From the NCBI GenBank assembly GCA_934182615.1, contig CAKPRO010000005.1, forward strand, positions 27,012 through 91,011: a stretch of DNA of 64,000 nucleotides. The letters are read 5' to 3'. Under the pieces are notes generated by a model. It was given only the letters and a program-made list of their open reading frames with translations. It searched no databases and was not told the DNA's origin. This stretch comes from an uncultured Bacilli bacterium (lineage in GTDB: Bacteria; Bacillota_I; Bacilli_A; RF39; UBA660). Positions 8,297 to 17,689 of this stretch are shown here, one piece after another. A program made the position numbers and the translations under genes. Within the stretch, counting starts at the first letter, position 1; each line of letters opens with the position of its first letter.

Positions 8297-10328
8297 ATGT
8301 AATAGTAGTAACCTTTAATATTCCTTTACTATTTATTGTTAGTTTTACCATGTTGTTAATATCAGTACGATAGATTCTACTTTTGGATAAGTTATTTATT
8401 ACTTCTTTATTAGGATGGTGATAGATATTATTTTCTCCTACTGAGATTAGAGATATACTGGGATTTATTTGGAATATGAAGTCTTTACTTGAAGATGTAT
8501 TTGAACCATGATGGCCTACTTTTAATATGGAGATATTATTTAGATTATAATTTTCTAGAAGATTATCTTCAGTAGTTATAGAGGCATCACCCATGTAAAG
8601 GAATTTGTATTTTTGATATGTAAAGTATGTTACGATACTATTATCATTTTCATTATTATATTTTGTATTATTTAATAGATATATGGTATGATTACTTAGG
8701 TTTATTTTGTTTATATTTATTTGATATGGTATTTTCTTTTTATTTAGATTTTTTATTAATTCTTTTTCTATGTCAGTAAATGTTCCTTTATTTAGTATGA
8801 CATTCTTTACTTGGAAATTATTTATTAAAGTAATAGAGCCTCCTATATGATCTAAGTCGCCATGAGTTATTATTAAATAATCTATTTTTTTAATACCTAT
8901 ACTTTTGAGATATGGTATTACTTCATTTTTTATTTTATATTCATTTTTACCAGTATCTATTAAGATGGTATTTTTGTTATAGGGATATTTTATGAGATGG
9001 CAATCGGCTTCTCCTACTTCGAACATTACTACTTCAAAATTACTATTTAGATAGGGAGATATATAGATTATTATGAGTAAGATAATATTTAGATAGAAGT
9101 ATTTTTTATTTTGATATGATAGCAGGAATATTATATAATATAATACTATTATTAATAAACTTGGTTTAGGAAATATTATTTTGGTTATATTTATTTTTGA
9201 TATGAATAATGATATTGTTTCTAGAGTATTAGTAAATAAATATAAAATACTATCTAATATAGGAAAGAGATAAGTTAATATTGTTAGGGGTAATATTATT
9301 ATACTTATTATTGGGACTAAGATAATGTTTAGTAAGATACTTATTATGTTTATTTCATAACTATTATATATGGTTATAGGTATTGATACTAAGAATGATA
9401 AAAGTGATATATAAATTATTTTATTTATTTTGTTTTTCTTTTTTAGAGTACTACTATATAATACTAAGAAGAATGTTATGGTATAAGAATAGATATAACC
9501 TAAATCATAAACGATAAAGGGATTTATTAGAAGAGAGACTCCTAGTGTTAGAAGGAGAATATCTATTTTTTTTATTTTTAGTTTTAATAAATAATTTATG
9601 CTATATAAGATACTCATAACAGCACTTCTTAAAAGAGATGATGAGGGAAAGAGTATTAGATATGTGATTATAAAGATATTAGTGATTAGATATTTTATTC
9701 TTTTATTGTAAGTTATTTTATTTAGATAAAGATAGATAATACTTACAAAGAAATTTATATGCATTCCTGATACGGAAAATAAATGAGATATACCATTAAT
9801 ACGATAACTTTCTTTTATTTCTTTTGATAAGGTATTATCACAGAATAGTAATGTTTTTATATAGTTTGATGATTTTAGTTTATCTATTTTTTGATAAAGG
9901 GTATTTTTAATAGTATATAGGTAATTATTATTGTTAGCTATTTTATTGATACTAGTGGCTTCGACTAGATAGTATATTTTTTTATTATAGAGATATTTTT
10001 GATAATTAAAGGTATTTTGATTGGTATTTTTACTGGGGGTTATTAATGTTCCTTTTACTTTTATTTTATCTCCATATGATAGATTATTAAATTCTTTATC
10101 TTGGTATTTATATGTTATTAATAATTTTTCTTTAGCTTTTATTTCTATAGTTATTTTATCTTCTTTGACTTCGTATTTGGTTACTATACCAATAAATTCT
10201 TTGTCTTCTTTTGTATACTTTGATTTAAAGGGATAGTAGTTTGTATATAATAATGTTATTATAAAGATTATAAGGGTTATCATTTTTATTAGATATTTAG
10301 ACTGTAATATATGCCTTAATCTTTTCAA
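8295..10328 (-). CDS. comEC: ComEC/Rec2 DNA uptake channel
   Basis: 677 aa. An N-terminal OB-like extracellular region is followed by the competence domain with many membrane segments; FSVSGMHINFFVS is the ComEC signature. A metallo-beta-lactamase domain at the C terminus has THGDLDHIGG, VGHHGSNTS and an ISVGENNIYHHPN segment. ComEC carries single-stranded DNA across the membrane. The gene overlaps comEA by 32 nt, the usual comEA-comEC order. Both look intact, so competence may be retained, though no other competence gene is in the window. Confidence 0.93.
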   Translation of the reverse strand: MKRLRHILQSKYLIKMITLIIFIITLLYTNYYPFKSKYTKEDKEFIGIVTKYEVKEDKITIEIKAKEKLLITYKYQDKEFNNLSYGDKIKVKGTLITPSKNTNQNTFNYQKYLYNKKIYYLVEATSINKIANNNNYLYTIKNTLYQKIDKLKSSNYIKTLLFCDNTLSKEIKESYRINGISHLFSVSGMHINFFVSIIYLYLNKITYNKRIKYLITNIFIITYLILFPSSSLLRSAVMSILYSINYLLKLKIKKIDILLLTLGVSLLINPFIVYDLGYIYSYTITFFLVLYSSTLKKKNKINKIIYISLLSFLVSIPITIYNSYEINIISILLNIILVPIISIIILPLTILTYLFPILDSILYLFTNTLETISLFISKINITKIIFPKPSLLIIVLYYIIFLLSYQNKKYFYLNIILLIIIYISPYLNSNFEVVMFEVGEADCHLIKYPYNKNTILIDTGKNEYKIKNEVIPYLKSIGIKKIDYLIITHGDLDHIGGSITLINNFQVKNVILNKGTFTDIEKELIKNLNKKKIPYQININKINLSNHTIYLLNNTKYNNENDNSIVTYFTYQKYKFLYMGDASITTEDNLLENYNLNNISILKVGHHGSNTSSSKDFIFQINPSISLISVGENNIYHHPNKEVINNLSKSRIYRTDINNMVKLTINSKGILKVTTIT

Positions 10329-10947
10329 AAAGAGAGTCTCCTATTCCAGGAACATTCTTTATATCTTCAATAGTGGTAAATAAACCATTCTCTTCACGAT
10401 ATTCGATTATTGATTTTGCTTTTGCTTCTCCTACTCCATTTATGTTTTGTAATTCTTTTTCATCGGCAGTATTAATGTTTATTAACTGATTATCAGTAGT
10501 GGTACTACTAATACAGGCATCATTAGTAATATCACATTTTTCACAGACACAGTTTTCTTGTTTGAATTTTTCTAGCACTTCTTCAGTTGAATAAATTATG
10601 ATAGTCATTTCATCCTCGACTACTTTGGCTAGATTTATTTTTGAAGTGTCTGCGCCTTCTAGAAGACCTCCAGCTAAAGATATGACGTCATTTACTCTTG
10701 AAGTACTATCTACTTCATAGACTCCGGGATTTACTACCATTCCTTTTATGTCAACGATTACTTTAGTTGTTTTGTCTTCTTTTTTATCTTCTTTTTCTTC
10801 TTCTTTTTCTTCTTTAAATATATCTACTACTTCTTCTTTGGTATTTTTATTATTTTTATATATGATAAAAATAGTTCCTCCTAGTAAGAGAGATATACCT
10901 AATAATATTAATATTAACTTTTTCAAATTACTCCTTTCCTTCTTCAT
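10297..10947 (-). CDS. comEA: ComEA DNA receptor
   Basis: 216 aa with an N-terminal membrane anchor (about 9-28), a charged linker, an SLBB-type domain (VDIKGMVVNPGVYEV) and a C-terminal double helix-hairpin-helix: ININTADEKELQNINGVGEA and IEDIKNVPGIGDSLFEKIKAY. This is the layout of Gram-positive ComEA, which binds double-stranded DNA outside the membrane and hands it to ComEC. An internal Cys-rich stretch (CVCEKCDITNDAC) between the two domains is unusual and might bind metal or form disulfides. Confidence 0.93.
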   Translation of the reverse strand: MKKERSNLKKLILILLGISLLLGGTIFIIYKNNKNTKEEVVDIFKEEKEEEKEDKKEDKTTKVIVDIKGMVVNPGVYEVDSTSRVNDVISLAGGLLEGADTSKINLAKVVEDEMTIIIYSTEEVLEKFKQENCVCEKCDITNDACISSTTTDNQLININTADEKELQNINGVGEAKAKSIIEYREENGLFTTIEDIKNVPGIGDSLFEKIKAYITV

Positions 10948-11064
10948 TTTGTTAATTATTTATTATAGTCATTATTTTTTACTTAGTCAATAGGAGAAGA
11001 AGAAAATTAAGAAATACTACTAGATTTTATGATGAAAGTTTGATACAATGATGATGGTGGTGTT

Positions 11065-11640
11065 ATGCTTAGTATTAAAGATAATGATAAATATGAAGAG
11101 ATTATTAAGTATTCTAAATTTATATCTTTTATTTTTAGAGTTTATTCTAAGAATGAAGTTAATGATTATATAGATAAAATTAAAAAAGAGTATCCTAATG
11201 CTACTCATTATTGTTATGGATATGTTATTGATAATGATATTAAGTCTTCGGATGATGGAGAACCTTCTAGGACAGCAGGAGCTCCTATTCTTAATCAGAT
11301 TACTGGAAATAATTTAAATTATACTTTAATTATTGTGGTTAGATATTTTGGTGGTGTTAAGTTAGGTGTTGGTCCTCTTACTAGGGCTTATGGTAAAGTA
11401 GCTAGAGAAGTTATTAGGGATAATAATGTTATTACTTTGGTTAAGGGATATGATATTATGATTACTTTTGGTTATAGTGATATTAAAGATATTGATTATA
11501 TACTTAGAGATAGTCATATTATTAGTAAAGTTTTTGAAGATAATATTATTTATAATGTTCTTGTTACTAGTGATATTCTTGATAAATTGGGTAATTATAA
11601 TATTAAGATTAATAAAGATATATATATTGAAAAAGAATAG
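11065..11640 (+). CDS. yigZ: YigZ/IMPACT family protein
   Basis: 191 aa. The N-terminal UPF0029 domain shows the family signature: ATHYCYGYVI, SSDDGEPSRTAGAPIL and VVRYFGGVKLGVGPLTRAYG. A second small domain follows, as in E. coli YigZ. Family members bind nucleic acid or ribosomes, but the exact role is unsettled. It is one of the few plus-strand genes and converges with trpS, sharing a terminator. Confidence 0.9.
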   Translation: MLSIKDNDKYEEIIKYSKFISFIFRVYSKNEVNDYIDKIKKEYPNATHYCYGYVIDNDIKSSDDGEPSRTAGAPILNQITGNNLNYTLIIVVRYFGGVKLGVGPLTRAYGKVAREVIRDNNVITLVKGYDIMITFGYSDIKDIDYILRDSHIISKVFEDNIIYNVLVTSDILDKLGNYNIKINKDIYIEKE

Positions 11641-11656
11641 GATTTCCTATTCTTTT
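11631..11656. terminator. shared bidirectional terminator of yigZ and trpS
   Basis: A perfect 11-bp stem, AAAAGAATAGG/CCTATTCTTTT, with loop ATTT. It contains both stop codons, and the A and T flanks serve both strands. Confidence 0.85.
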
Positions 11657-12638
11657 AGTATCTTCCAAAGCCTACTTTTCTAAATACTTCATATGTTTTT
11701 TCTTTGGCTATTTGCATTGTTTTATCTCTACCACTATCTAATATTTCATTTATTTGATTACTATTCATTATTTCATGATATTTATTTTGAATTTCTGTTA
11801 ATGATTCTACAACTACATCGGCGACTTCTTTTTTTAGATTACCATAGTTATAATCTTTGAAGTGTTCAGATGTTTCTTCGATTGATATTTTCTTTAATGA
11901 AGAATAGATAGTAAGTAAGTTAGATATTCCAGGTTTGTTTTCTGGATCGTAGTATACTTTGTTTTCACTATCTGTAACAGCGGACATTATTTTTTTACGT
12001 AATACTTTTTCATCATCTAATAAATAGATTACTCCTTTTCCGGAGATATCACTCTTACTCATTTTCTTAGTAGGATCAGATAAGTCCATTATTTTGGCTC
12101 CTACTTCTGGTATTAATGGTGATGGTATTTTGAAAGTATCTCCATATGTTTTATTGAATCTTTCAGCTATATTACGTGCAAGTTCTACATGTTGTTTTTG
12201 ATCTATTCCTACTGGTACATAATCAGCGTCATATAATAAGATATCTGAAGCCATTAGAATGGGATATGTAAATAAGCCTACTGTTACGTTTTCTTGTTTT
12301 TTTGATTTGTCTTTGAACTGAGTCATACGAGATGCTTCTCCTATATAAGTATGGCATTCTAATACCCATGATAAATTAGTGTGATATAGGTTTTCTGATT
12401 GTATATAAATGGTATTCTTTTTAGGATCTAGACCACAAGCTATATATAACGCTACATTTTTTATTATTCTTTCTTTTAATAATTTAGGATCTTGTTTTAC
12501 TGTTATGGCATGCATATCAGGAACAAACATAAATGATTCGTATTCATCTTGGTATTTTACCATTTGTGATATACTACCTATTAAACTACCTAATGTTAAT
12601 TCGCCACTTGGTTGCAAACCTGTTAATATTCTTTTCAT
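11655..12638 (-). CDS. trpS: tryptophanyl-tRNA synthetase
   Basis: 327 aa class Ic synthetase charging tRNA-Trp. The HIGH-like motif is PSGELTLGSLIGS near the N terminus (TLGS where most have HLGN), and KMSKS is in PTKKMSKSD. GIDQKQHVELARNIAERFN is the usual dimer/ATP-site segment. The 5' leader is short (about 20-30 nt), so no T-box riboswitch fits before it. Confidence 0.95.
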   Translation of the reverse strand: MKRILTGLQPSGELTLGSLIGSISQMVKYQDEYESFMFVPDMHAITVKQDPKLLKERIIKNVALYIACGLDPKKNTIYIQSENLYHTNLSWVLECHTYIGEASRMTQFKDKSKKQENVTVGLFTYPILMASDILLYDADYVPVGIDQKQHVELARNIAERFNKTYGDTFKIPSPLIPEVGAKIMDLSDPTKKMSKSDISGKGVIYLLDDEKVLRKKIMSAVTDSENKVYYDPENKPGISNLLTIYSSLKKISIEETSEHFKDYNYGNLKKEVADVVVESLTEIQNKYHEIMNSNQINEILDSGRDKTMQIAKEKTYEVFRKVGFGRY

Positions 12639-12659
12639 TATTACACCTTCTTCTCATTC

Positions 12660-12688
12660 ATTATATAATAATATGATCTTTTTTTCAA
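12660..12688 (-). promoter_or_regulatory. promoter of trpS
   Basis: TTGAAA (12683-12688) and TATAAT (12660-12665) on the minus strand, 17 nt apart. Confidence 0.6.
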
Positions 12689-12692
12689 GGTA

Positions 12693-12721
12693 TTTACACA
12701 AAGTTCTTTTTTTGATATACT
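12693..12721 (+). promoter_or_regulatory. promoter of the CmpB-type membrane protein gene
   Basis: TTTACA (12693-12698) and TATACT (12716-12721), 17 nt apart, 18 nt before the ATG at 12739. It is divergent from the trpS promoter. Confidence 0.5.
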
Positions 12722-12738
12722 TGTTAAGTGAGGTAGAT

Positions 12739-13422
12739 ATGGATAAGTTTTATTTTTATTTTATATTATTTTTAATATATTCTTTTATTGGATGGGCTAT
12801 GGAGGTATGTGTTACTTTTCCTAAGTATAAGAAATTTGTTAATAGAGGATTTATGTTAGGGCCTTATTGTCCTATATATGGATATTCTAGTATTATAATG
12901 ATTCTTTATTTAAATCATTATAAAGATAATCCTTTAACAGTCTTTTTACTAGCAGTAGTAGTATGTTCTTTTATTGAATATATGGTTAGTTATTTTATGG
13001 AAAAGATATTTAAGGCTAGATGGTGGGATTATTCTAATAGAAAGTTTAATATTAATGGAAGAGTTTGTCTTAATAATGCTTTCTTCTTTGGAGTACTTGG
13101 TACTTTCTTAGTTTATTTTGCTAATCCTTTCTTTGAAGGTTTATTACTTAAGATTAATACTAATACTTTAAATATTATTAGTTTGATTTTGTTGATTATC
13201 TTTACTATTGACTTTATTATTTCGATGTATGCTTCATTTAAACTTAAGAATAGTTTATCAAAGATTGATAAAGATAGTACGGAAGAAATTAAAGAAAAGA
13301 TAAGAGAAAAGATTGAGAGTAAATTTCTTAATAGAAGAATATTTAAAGCATATCCTAAATATAAGATTAATATTATTAAAAAATTAGAAGAATATAGAAA
13401 AGAAAAGATAGAGAAAAAGTAA
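12739..13422 (+). CDS. putative CmpB-type ABC transporter membrane protein (PF06541)
   Basis: 227 aa from the ATG at 12739, which has GAGGTAGAT before it and a promoter at the right distance; longer readings would run into the trpS coding region. About five membrane segments. FIGWAMEV, FVNRGFMLGPYCPIYGYSS and the central FIEYMVSYFMEKIFKARWWDYS match the family called putative ABC-transporter type IV (CmpB). No ATPase partner is adjacent and the true function is not established. Confidence 0.78.
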   Translation: MDKFYFYFILFLIYSFIGWAMEVCVTFPKYKKFVNRGFMLGPYCPIYGYSSIIMILYLNHYKDNPLTVFLLAVVVCSFIEYMVSYFMEKIFKARWWDYSNRKFNINGRVCLNNAFFFGVLGTFLVYFANPFFEGLLLKINTNTLNIISLILLIIFTIDFIISMYASFKLKNSLSKIDKDSTEEIKEKIREKIESKFLNRRIFKAYPKYKINIIKKLEEYRKEKIEKK

Positions 13423-13436
13423 TTCTCTATTTTTTT
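13408..13436 (+). terminator. terminator of the CmpB-type gene
   Basis: ATAGAGAA, 7-nt loop, TTCTCTAT, then a run of seven T. Confidence 0.75.
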
Positions 13437-14953
13437 AGTTTTCTTTTTATTAGATTTAGTAATCTTCTGAATAGATTTTTGGCATCGTTACTAACTACAT
13501 ATAAGATAAGGGATGTTAATAATGTTATGATGATAAATATTATTCCTAGTTTTAGTATTGTTGTTATGAAACCACCCGCTGTTAGTAGGAAGTAATTTTC
13601 TATTGGTTTTAGGGCTACTGATAGTACTATGAATAGTATGATTGTTATTATATAATATTTTAAGATATTTGATAGTTTTATTTCTTTAGTTATCTTCTTA
13701 GATATTAGATTTGATTTTAAGGCTATATTTACTAAGAAGGCTATTCCTGTACCTAGTAATATTCCATTTATGCCTAAGTAATTTATTAATATTATGGATA
13801 ATATTAGATTTACTGAGGCACAGATAAAGATATGTTTTTTGTTATCTTTGAATAAACCATCAGCATTTATTAGGGCTACTAATGGGAAATATAAGATATT
13901 TAGGAATGATGTACTGGTAAATAATACTATAGTTATATAGTCTAAGATATAGTTTTCTTTACCTACCCATACGGATACGAAGCCTCTGATTCCAATCATA
14001 AATGTTAAGCACATACTAAAGGCTATTAGTATAAACATCATCATATATTCTTTAAATAATGGATATACTCTTTTTTCTTCTTTTTTGGCAAAGACATTAC
14101 CAAAGGAATAGACACTAGATAGTTCAACACGGGATGCTATTTCGGTTAGGAATCTTAATATATAGTTATAGGTTGTATAGATACTAACCATTATTGGACC
14201 GTTGAAGCCCATTAGTAATAAGGCATCGACATTATTTAGTATTAGATATCCTAATTGAGTCCAAGCTAAGTCTTTAGTCATTTTTACCATTGAGGTATCT
14301 TTTCGTGCTATTTCATGTAATTCGGGATATTTCTTTTTGACTACTATTCTATTTATTATCTCTTCTAGTATTTTCATAGCTAATATTACTATTGCTATTG
14401 ATTCTAGTGTTTTAAATTTAATGGTTACTACTACTATTAAGATATCACAAAGTAGTTTTACACCATTAAATATTAGTGAATAGACATATTTTTCTTGGGC
14501 AGCACTTAATACGGCCATATATGTTTGTCCTTTACCAAAATATGATATTAGGTATGATGTTGATATGATAAAGAAACATATTAGGGCTGATACTTTATAG
14601 CCTTCTTCAAAGTTATAGAATAAGTGCAAGCCTAATGTTACTAAGAAGATTATTCCTAGTATGATGAAGCCTATTATTCTAAATACTTTTCTGGCTCCTC
14701 CATAAATGGCGTTTATGTCATCTTTATTCTTTTCAGCGAATGGTTTATATAGACTATATATTACAGCATCAGAAAAGCCTGCTTGTGCTAAAAAGACATA
14801 AGATATTATTTGATTTATTGTTTGGTAGTAGCCATTACCGATATCTCCGATGTATTTTATTAATACATCCATTTTGATAATTCCTACTACTCCGATTAAG
14901 AGATATGGTAGTATATCACATATCATGTTTAAAAATATTTTTTTTGTTCTCAT
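13427..14953 (-). CDS. polysaccharide flippase-like membrane protein (MOP superfamily)
   Basis: 508 aa with 12-14 predicted membrane segments. The N-terminal MRTKKIFLNMICDILPYLLIG, then IKYIGDIGNGYYQTINQII, resembles Wzx-type O-antigen and teichoic acid flippases. It probably moves a lipid-linked glycan precursor across the membrane. No glycosyltransferase cluster is nearby, so the substrate is unknown. Gene start by ATG; upstream lies a pair of the dispersed hairpins. Confidence 0.78.
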   Translation of the reverse strand: MRTKKIFLNMICDILPYLLIGVVGIIKMDVLIKYIGDIGNGYYQTINQIISYVFLAQAGFSDAVIYSLYKPFAEKNKDDINAIYGGARKVFRIIGFIILGIIFLVTLGLHLFYNFEEGYKVSALICFFIISTSYLISYFGKGQTYMAVLSAAQEKYVYSLIFNGVKLLCDILIVVVTIKFKTLESIAIVILAMKILEEIINRIVVKKKYPELHEIARKDTSMVKMTKDLAWTQLGYLILNNVDALLLMGFNGPIMVSIYTTYNYILRFLTEIASRVELSSVYSFGNVFAKKEEKRVYPLFKEYMMMFILIAFSMCLTFMIGIRGFVSVWVGKENYILDYITIVLFTSTSFLNILYFPLVALINADGLFKDNKKHIFICASVNLILSIILINYLGINGILLGTGIAFLVNIALKSNLISKKITKEIKLSNILKYYIITIILFIVLSVALKPIENYFLLTAGGFITTILKLGIIFIIITLLTSLILYVVSNDAKNLFRRLLNLIKRKLKK

Positions 14954-15033
14954 ATTTACACCCTACATATATAATACCACAAATATTATTTTATATAAAG
15001 TAAAATATTTAATATTTGACATTTCTTTTGGTT

Positions 15034-15088
15034 CACTCTAAGCCTTAGGTCTATAGAGTGTTAACTTAAGCCTGTAGTCTTAAGTTAA
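15034..15088 (+). repeat. hairpin-family pair (CACTCT and TTAACTTA stems)
   Basis: 15034-15060: CACTCT/AGAGTG around AAGCCTTAGGTCTAT. 15061-15088: TTAACTTA/TAAGTTAA around AGCCTGTAGTCT. The conserved tail GATATCAACCATATTTATTA follows. Located between the Cse60-like gene and the flippase gene. Confidence 0.7.
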
Positions 15089-15116
15089 GATATCAACCAT
15101 ATTTATTATATAGAAG

Positions 15117-15302
15117 TTATTCTTCTTTGACTTCGGTATACATTATTAGGGCAGTAAAGCAATATATTTGTTCTTCACCATAGATGCTACATGAACTTGA
15201 TAGTTTGATATCAATGATATCAATATTGTTTTCTTTGATAAAGGTATTTATACTATTTTCTAGATCTTTTTCATGTTCTTCATCTATTACTTTGACTTTC
15301 AT
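15117..15302 (-). CDS. Cse60-like small protein
   Basis: 61 aa from the ATG at 15302, chosen because GGTGAT precedes it. MKVKVIDEEHEKDLENSIN and the C-terminal YCFTALIMYTE fit the Cse60/DUF2758 family, named for a B. subtilis sporulation gene under sigma E; many homologues occur in non-spore-formers and the function is unknown. Confidence 0.6.
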   Translation of the reverse strand: MKVKVIDEEHEKDLENSINTFIKENNIDIIDIKLSSSCSIYGEEQIYCFTALIMYTEVKEE

Positions 15303-15354
15303 TTTAATCACCAAAAAAAGTATATAATATTTTTTATATACTTTTTGTCATAAT

Positions 15355-15813
15355 TTATCCTCTTTTTACATCATAATAGATTTTATTTTCTTCTCCATCA
15401 TCAGTAGTGTATTCGATATATAATTTATATTTTACATTACTTATATCTTCACTTGTTTGAATTTTTCCTTTTAATTCTATTTTATTATCACTATCTTTTA
15501 GTAATTCTACTGGGTCGTCCATTATGCCTATAGATGGATAGGCTTCATCAATTACATAGTCATGTATTAATAAAGCTTTTACTTTATGCATATTTACTTT
15601 AGGATTATTTATTAATACGCTATAGTTTGTTATTTCTTCTCCTTCTTTAGAGATATTGAAATAGACATTAAAATCTAATTCGTCTTCTGGACTAAATGTT
15701 TCTTGTTTTTCTAATTCATTTTTATATTCTAGATAGGCTATTTTATCTTCTTCATTACTTGTGCAAGCTGTTAATAATAGGATTGGTATTATTAATAGTA
15801 CTAATTTTTTCAT
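15355..15813 (-). CDS. lipoprotein of unknown function
   Basis: 152 aa with a type II signal peptide: KKLVLLIIPILLLTAC, lipobox LTAC with the modified Cys at about 17. The mature part is acidic with a beta-rich look (YSVLINNPKVN, YKLYIEYTTDDGEE). I do not recognise a family. It overlaps the 3' end of eno by 4 nt, so the two are translationally coupled. Confidence 0.7.
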   Translation of the reverse strand: MKKLVLLIIPILLLTACTSNEEDKIAYLEYKNELEKQETFSPEDELDFNVYFNISKEGEEITNYSVLINNPKVNMHKVKALLIHDYVIDEAYPSIGIMDDPVELLKDSDNKIELKGKIQTSEDISNVKYKLYIEYTTDDGEENKIYYDVKRG

Positions 15814-17036
15814 TTGATTTGCTCCTCTATTCTAAGTAATCTATTATATTTGGATAATCTTTCACCACGGGACATTGAACCGGTTTTTATTTGACCTAGG
15901 TTTAGTCCTACAGCAAAGTCAGATATATAATTATCTTCTGTTTCACCACTACGATGAGAGATTATTGTTTTATAATTGTTATCTCTAGCTAGTTTTATGG
16001 TTTCTAATGTTTCAGTTACAGTTCCTATTTGATTTAGTTTTATTAAGATAGCATTAGCGATATGCATATCTATTCCTTTTTGAAGTAGTTTTTTATTGGT
16101 TACAAATAGATCATCTCCGACTAATTGGATATTAGATAATTTACTTGTTAATAGTTTCCATCCTTCATAATCTTCTTCAGCCATACCATCTTCGATAGAT
16201 ATGATATGATATGTATCTACTAGTGACTGATAGTAGGATACTAATTCTTCTTTGGTATATTTTACTCCTTCTAGTAAATAGATATCTTCTTCTTCGTTAT
16301 AGAATTCTGAAGCTGCTACATCAAGAGCAATATTGATATCTTTTCCTAATTCATAACCACTTTTGGTTATGGCTTCTTTTATTAGTTCTAAGGCTTCTTT
16401 GGCATCATTTATTTGAGGTGCAAAGCCGCCTTCGTCTCCTACTCCACATAATAAGTTTCTCTCTTTTAGTACGCTTTTTAGAGTATTAAATACTTCTGAT
16501 CCCATTCTTAGATTTTCGTGATATTCTTCTTTATTTGGTACAATCATGAATTCTTGAAAGTCTAGATTATTACTAGCATGAACTCCACCATTTAAGATAT
16601 TCATCATACATTTTGGCATGCTATATTCTCTTCCTAAGTATTCATATAATTCTAAACCTTTATATTTAGCAGCAGCCTTTAGGTTGGCTAGTGAAACTCC
16701 TAGTATGGCATTGGCTCCTAGTACTTCTTTATTTTCGGTACCATCTTTTTCTAACATGATTCTATCTATTTCTTCTTGATCTAGTGAATCTTTTCCTATT
16801 AATAGTGGTTTTATAATATTATTAACATTATTTACAGCTTTTAATACACCTTTACCATGATATCTATTTTTATCATTGTCTCTTAGTTCTAGAGCTTCAT
16901 TTTTACCAGTAGATGCTCCACTTGGTACTGATGCTACCGCTGTTATTCCTGATTCTAGGATTAATTCTACTTCTACTGTGGGATTACCTCTTGAATCTAA
17001 TATTTCTCTTGCATATATATTTTTTATTTTACTCAT
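15810..17036 (-). CDS. eno: enolase
   Basis: 408 aa, slightly shorter than the usual 420-430. It converts 2-phosphoglycerate to phosphoenolpyruvate. Recognisable: REILDSRGNPTVEVEL at the N terminus, VPSGASTGKNEALELRD (mobile loop), HASNNLDFQEFMIVP, the metal-binding SIEDGMAEEDYEGW and GDDLFVTN, and catalytic Lys in ILIKLNQIGTVTET with ISHRSGETED. The C terminus stops soon after YNRLLRIEEQ, which accounts for the shorter length. It is cotranscribed with a lipoprotein gene and has its own promoter. Confidence 0.97.
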   Translation of the reverse strand: MSKIKNIYAREILDSRGNPTVEVELILESGITAVASVPSGASTGKNEALELRDNDKNRYHGKGVLKAVNNVNNIIKPLLIGKDSLDQEEIDRIMLEKDGTENKEVLGANAILGVSLANLKAAAKYKGLELYEYLGREYSMPKCMMNILNGGVHASNNLDFQEFMIVPNKEEYHENLRMGSEVFNTLKSVLKERNLLCGVGDEGGFAPQINDAKEALELIKEAITKSGYELGKDINIALDVAASEFYNEEEDIYLLEGVKYTKEELVSYYQSLVDTYHIISIEDGMAEEDYEGWKLLTSKLSNIQLVGDDLFVTNKKLLQKGIDMHIANAILIKLNQIGTVTETLETIKLARDNNYKTIISHRSGETEDNYISDFAVGLNLGQIKTGSMSRGERLSKYNRLLRIEEQIK

Positions 17037-17054
17037 ATTTTAGCCTCCATATTC

Positions 17055-17083
17055 ATTATAAAATATTATTTATAAAAAATCAA
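17055..17083 (-). promoter_or_regulatory. promoter of eno
   Basis: TTGATT (17078-17083) and TATAAT (17055-17060) on the minus strand with 17 nt spacing, directly behind the khpA terminator. Confidence 0.65.
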
Positions 17084-17086
17084 GGT

Positions 17087-17113
17087 AAAAAAAATAGAAC
17101 ACTTTGGTTCTAT
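17087..17113 (-). terminator. terminator of the rpsP-khpA operon
   Basis: ATAGAAC, loop CAAAGT, GTTCTAT, then eight T on the minus strand. Confidence 0.85.
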
Positions 17114-17364
17114 TAATATGAGTCAATATTTATTTTAACTAATTTATTGTCCATATTGAATGAAGCTGCTTGTACTATAGTTCTAATGGAATTTATTGTT
17201 CTTCCACCACGACCTATTACTTTAGGCATATCTTCTGCTGATACCATTACTTCAATTAGAATGGTATTTTCTTCGTCGGACTCAAATTCTTTTACTGATA
17301 CTGATTCGGAATCATTTACTAGTTTTTTTATTATTAACTCAGTAAGTTCTACTAAATTATTCAT
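17113..17364 (-). CDS. khpA: KhpA, KH-domain RNA-binding protein
   Basis: 83 aa single KH domain. The GxxG loop is in PKVIGRGGRTINSIRTIVQAA. KhpA binds many RNAs, often as a dimer with KhpB, and affects cell division and elongation in Bacillota. It is coupled to rpsP by a one-base stop/start overlap (TAATG), the common rpsP-khpA order. Confidence 0.92.
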   Translation of the reverse strand: MNNLVELTELIIKKLVNDSESVSVKEFESDEENTILIEVMVSAEDMPKVIGRGGRTINSIRTIVQAASFNMDNKLVKINIDSY

Positions 17365-17636
17365 TATTTACCTTGCTTTAAATTATGGTATTTTTCCATA
17401 ATTCCTGCTTTACTAAATAAATTTTTAACTGTATCAGTAGGTATTGCACCATTGTTAAGCCATTTAATTGCAGATTCTTCATTTAATTTGATTTCTGCTG
17501 GTGTTGTTAATGGATTGTAAGTACCGATTGTATCGATAAATCTTCCATCTCTTGGACTTCTAGAGTCTGCTACTATTACACGGTAGAAAGGTGCTTTTTT
17601 TGCTCCCATTCTTTTTAGTCTAATTTTAACTGCCAT
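17364..17636 (-). CDS. rpsP: 30S ribosomal protein S16
   Basis: 90 aa, typical length. KIRLKRMGAKKAPFYRVIVADSRSPRDGR is split across the N terminus as in all S16 proteins, followed by IDTIGTYNP and the C-terminal GAIPTDTVKNLF. Lies first in an operon with khpA. Its -35 element overlaps the upstream gene's terminator. Confidence 0.98.
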   Translation of the reverse strand: MAVKIRLKRMGAKKAPFYRVIVADSRSPRDGRFIDTIGTYNPLTTPAEIKLNEESAIKWLNNGAIPTDTVKNLFSKAGIMEKYHNLKQGK

Positions 17637-17660
17637 TCTTATCCCTCGCTTTCTTTAAGT

Positions 17661-17689
17661 ATTTTATCATAAAAAACATATGCTGTCAA
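17661..17689 (-). promoter_or_regulatory. promoter of rpsP
   Basis: Consensus TTGACA (17684-17689) and TAAAAT (17661-17666) on the minus strand, 17 nt apart. The -35 lies inside the terminator hairpin of the preceding gene. Confidence 0.7.

Noticed and set aside
12639..12738. T-box riboswitch before trpS
   Set aside because: The leader is only about 20-30 nt and has no T-box sequence.
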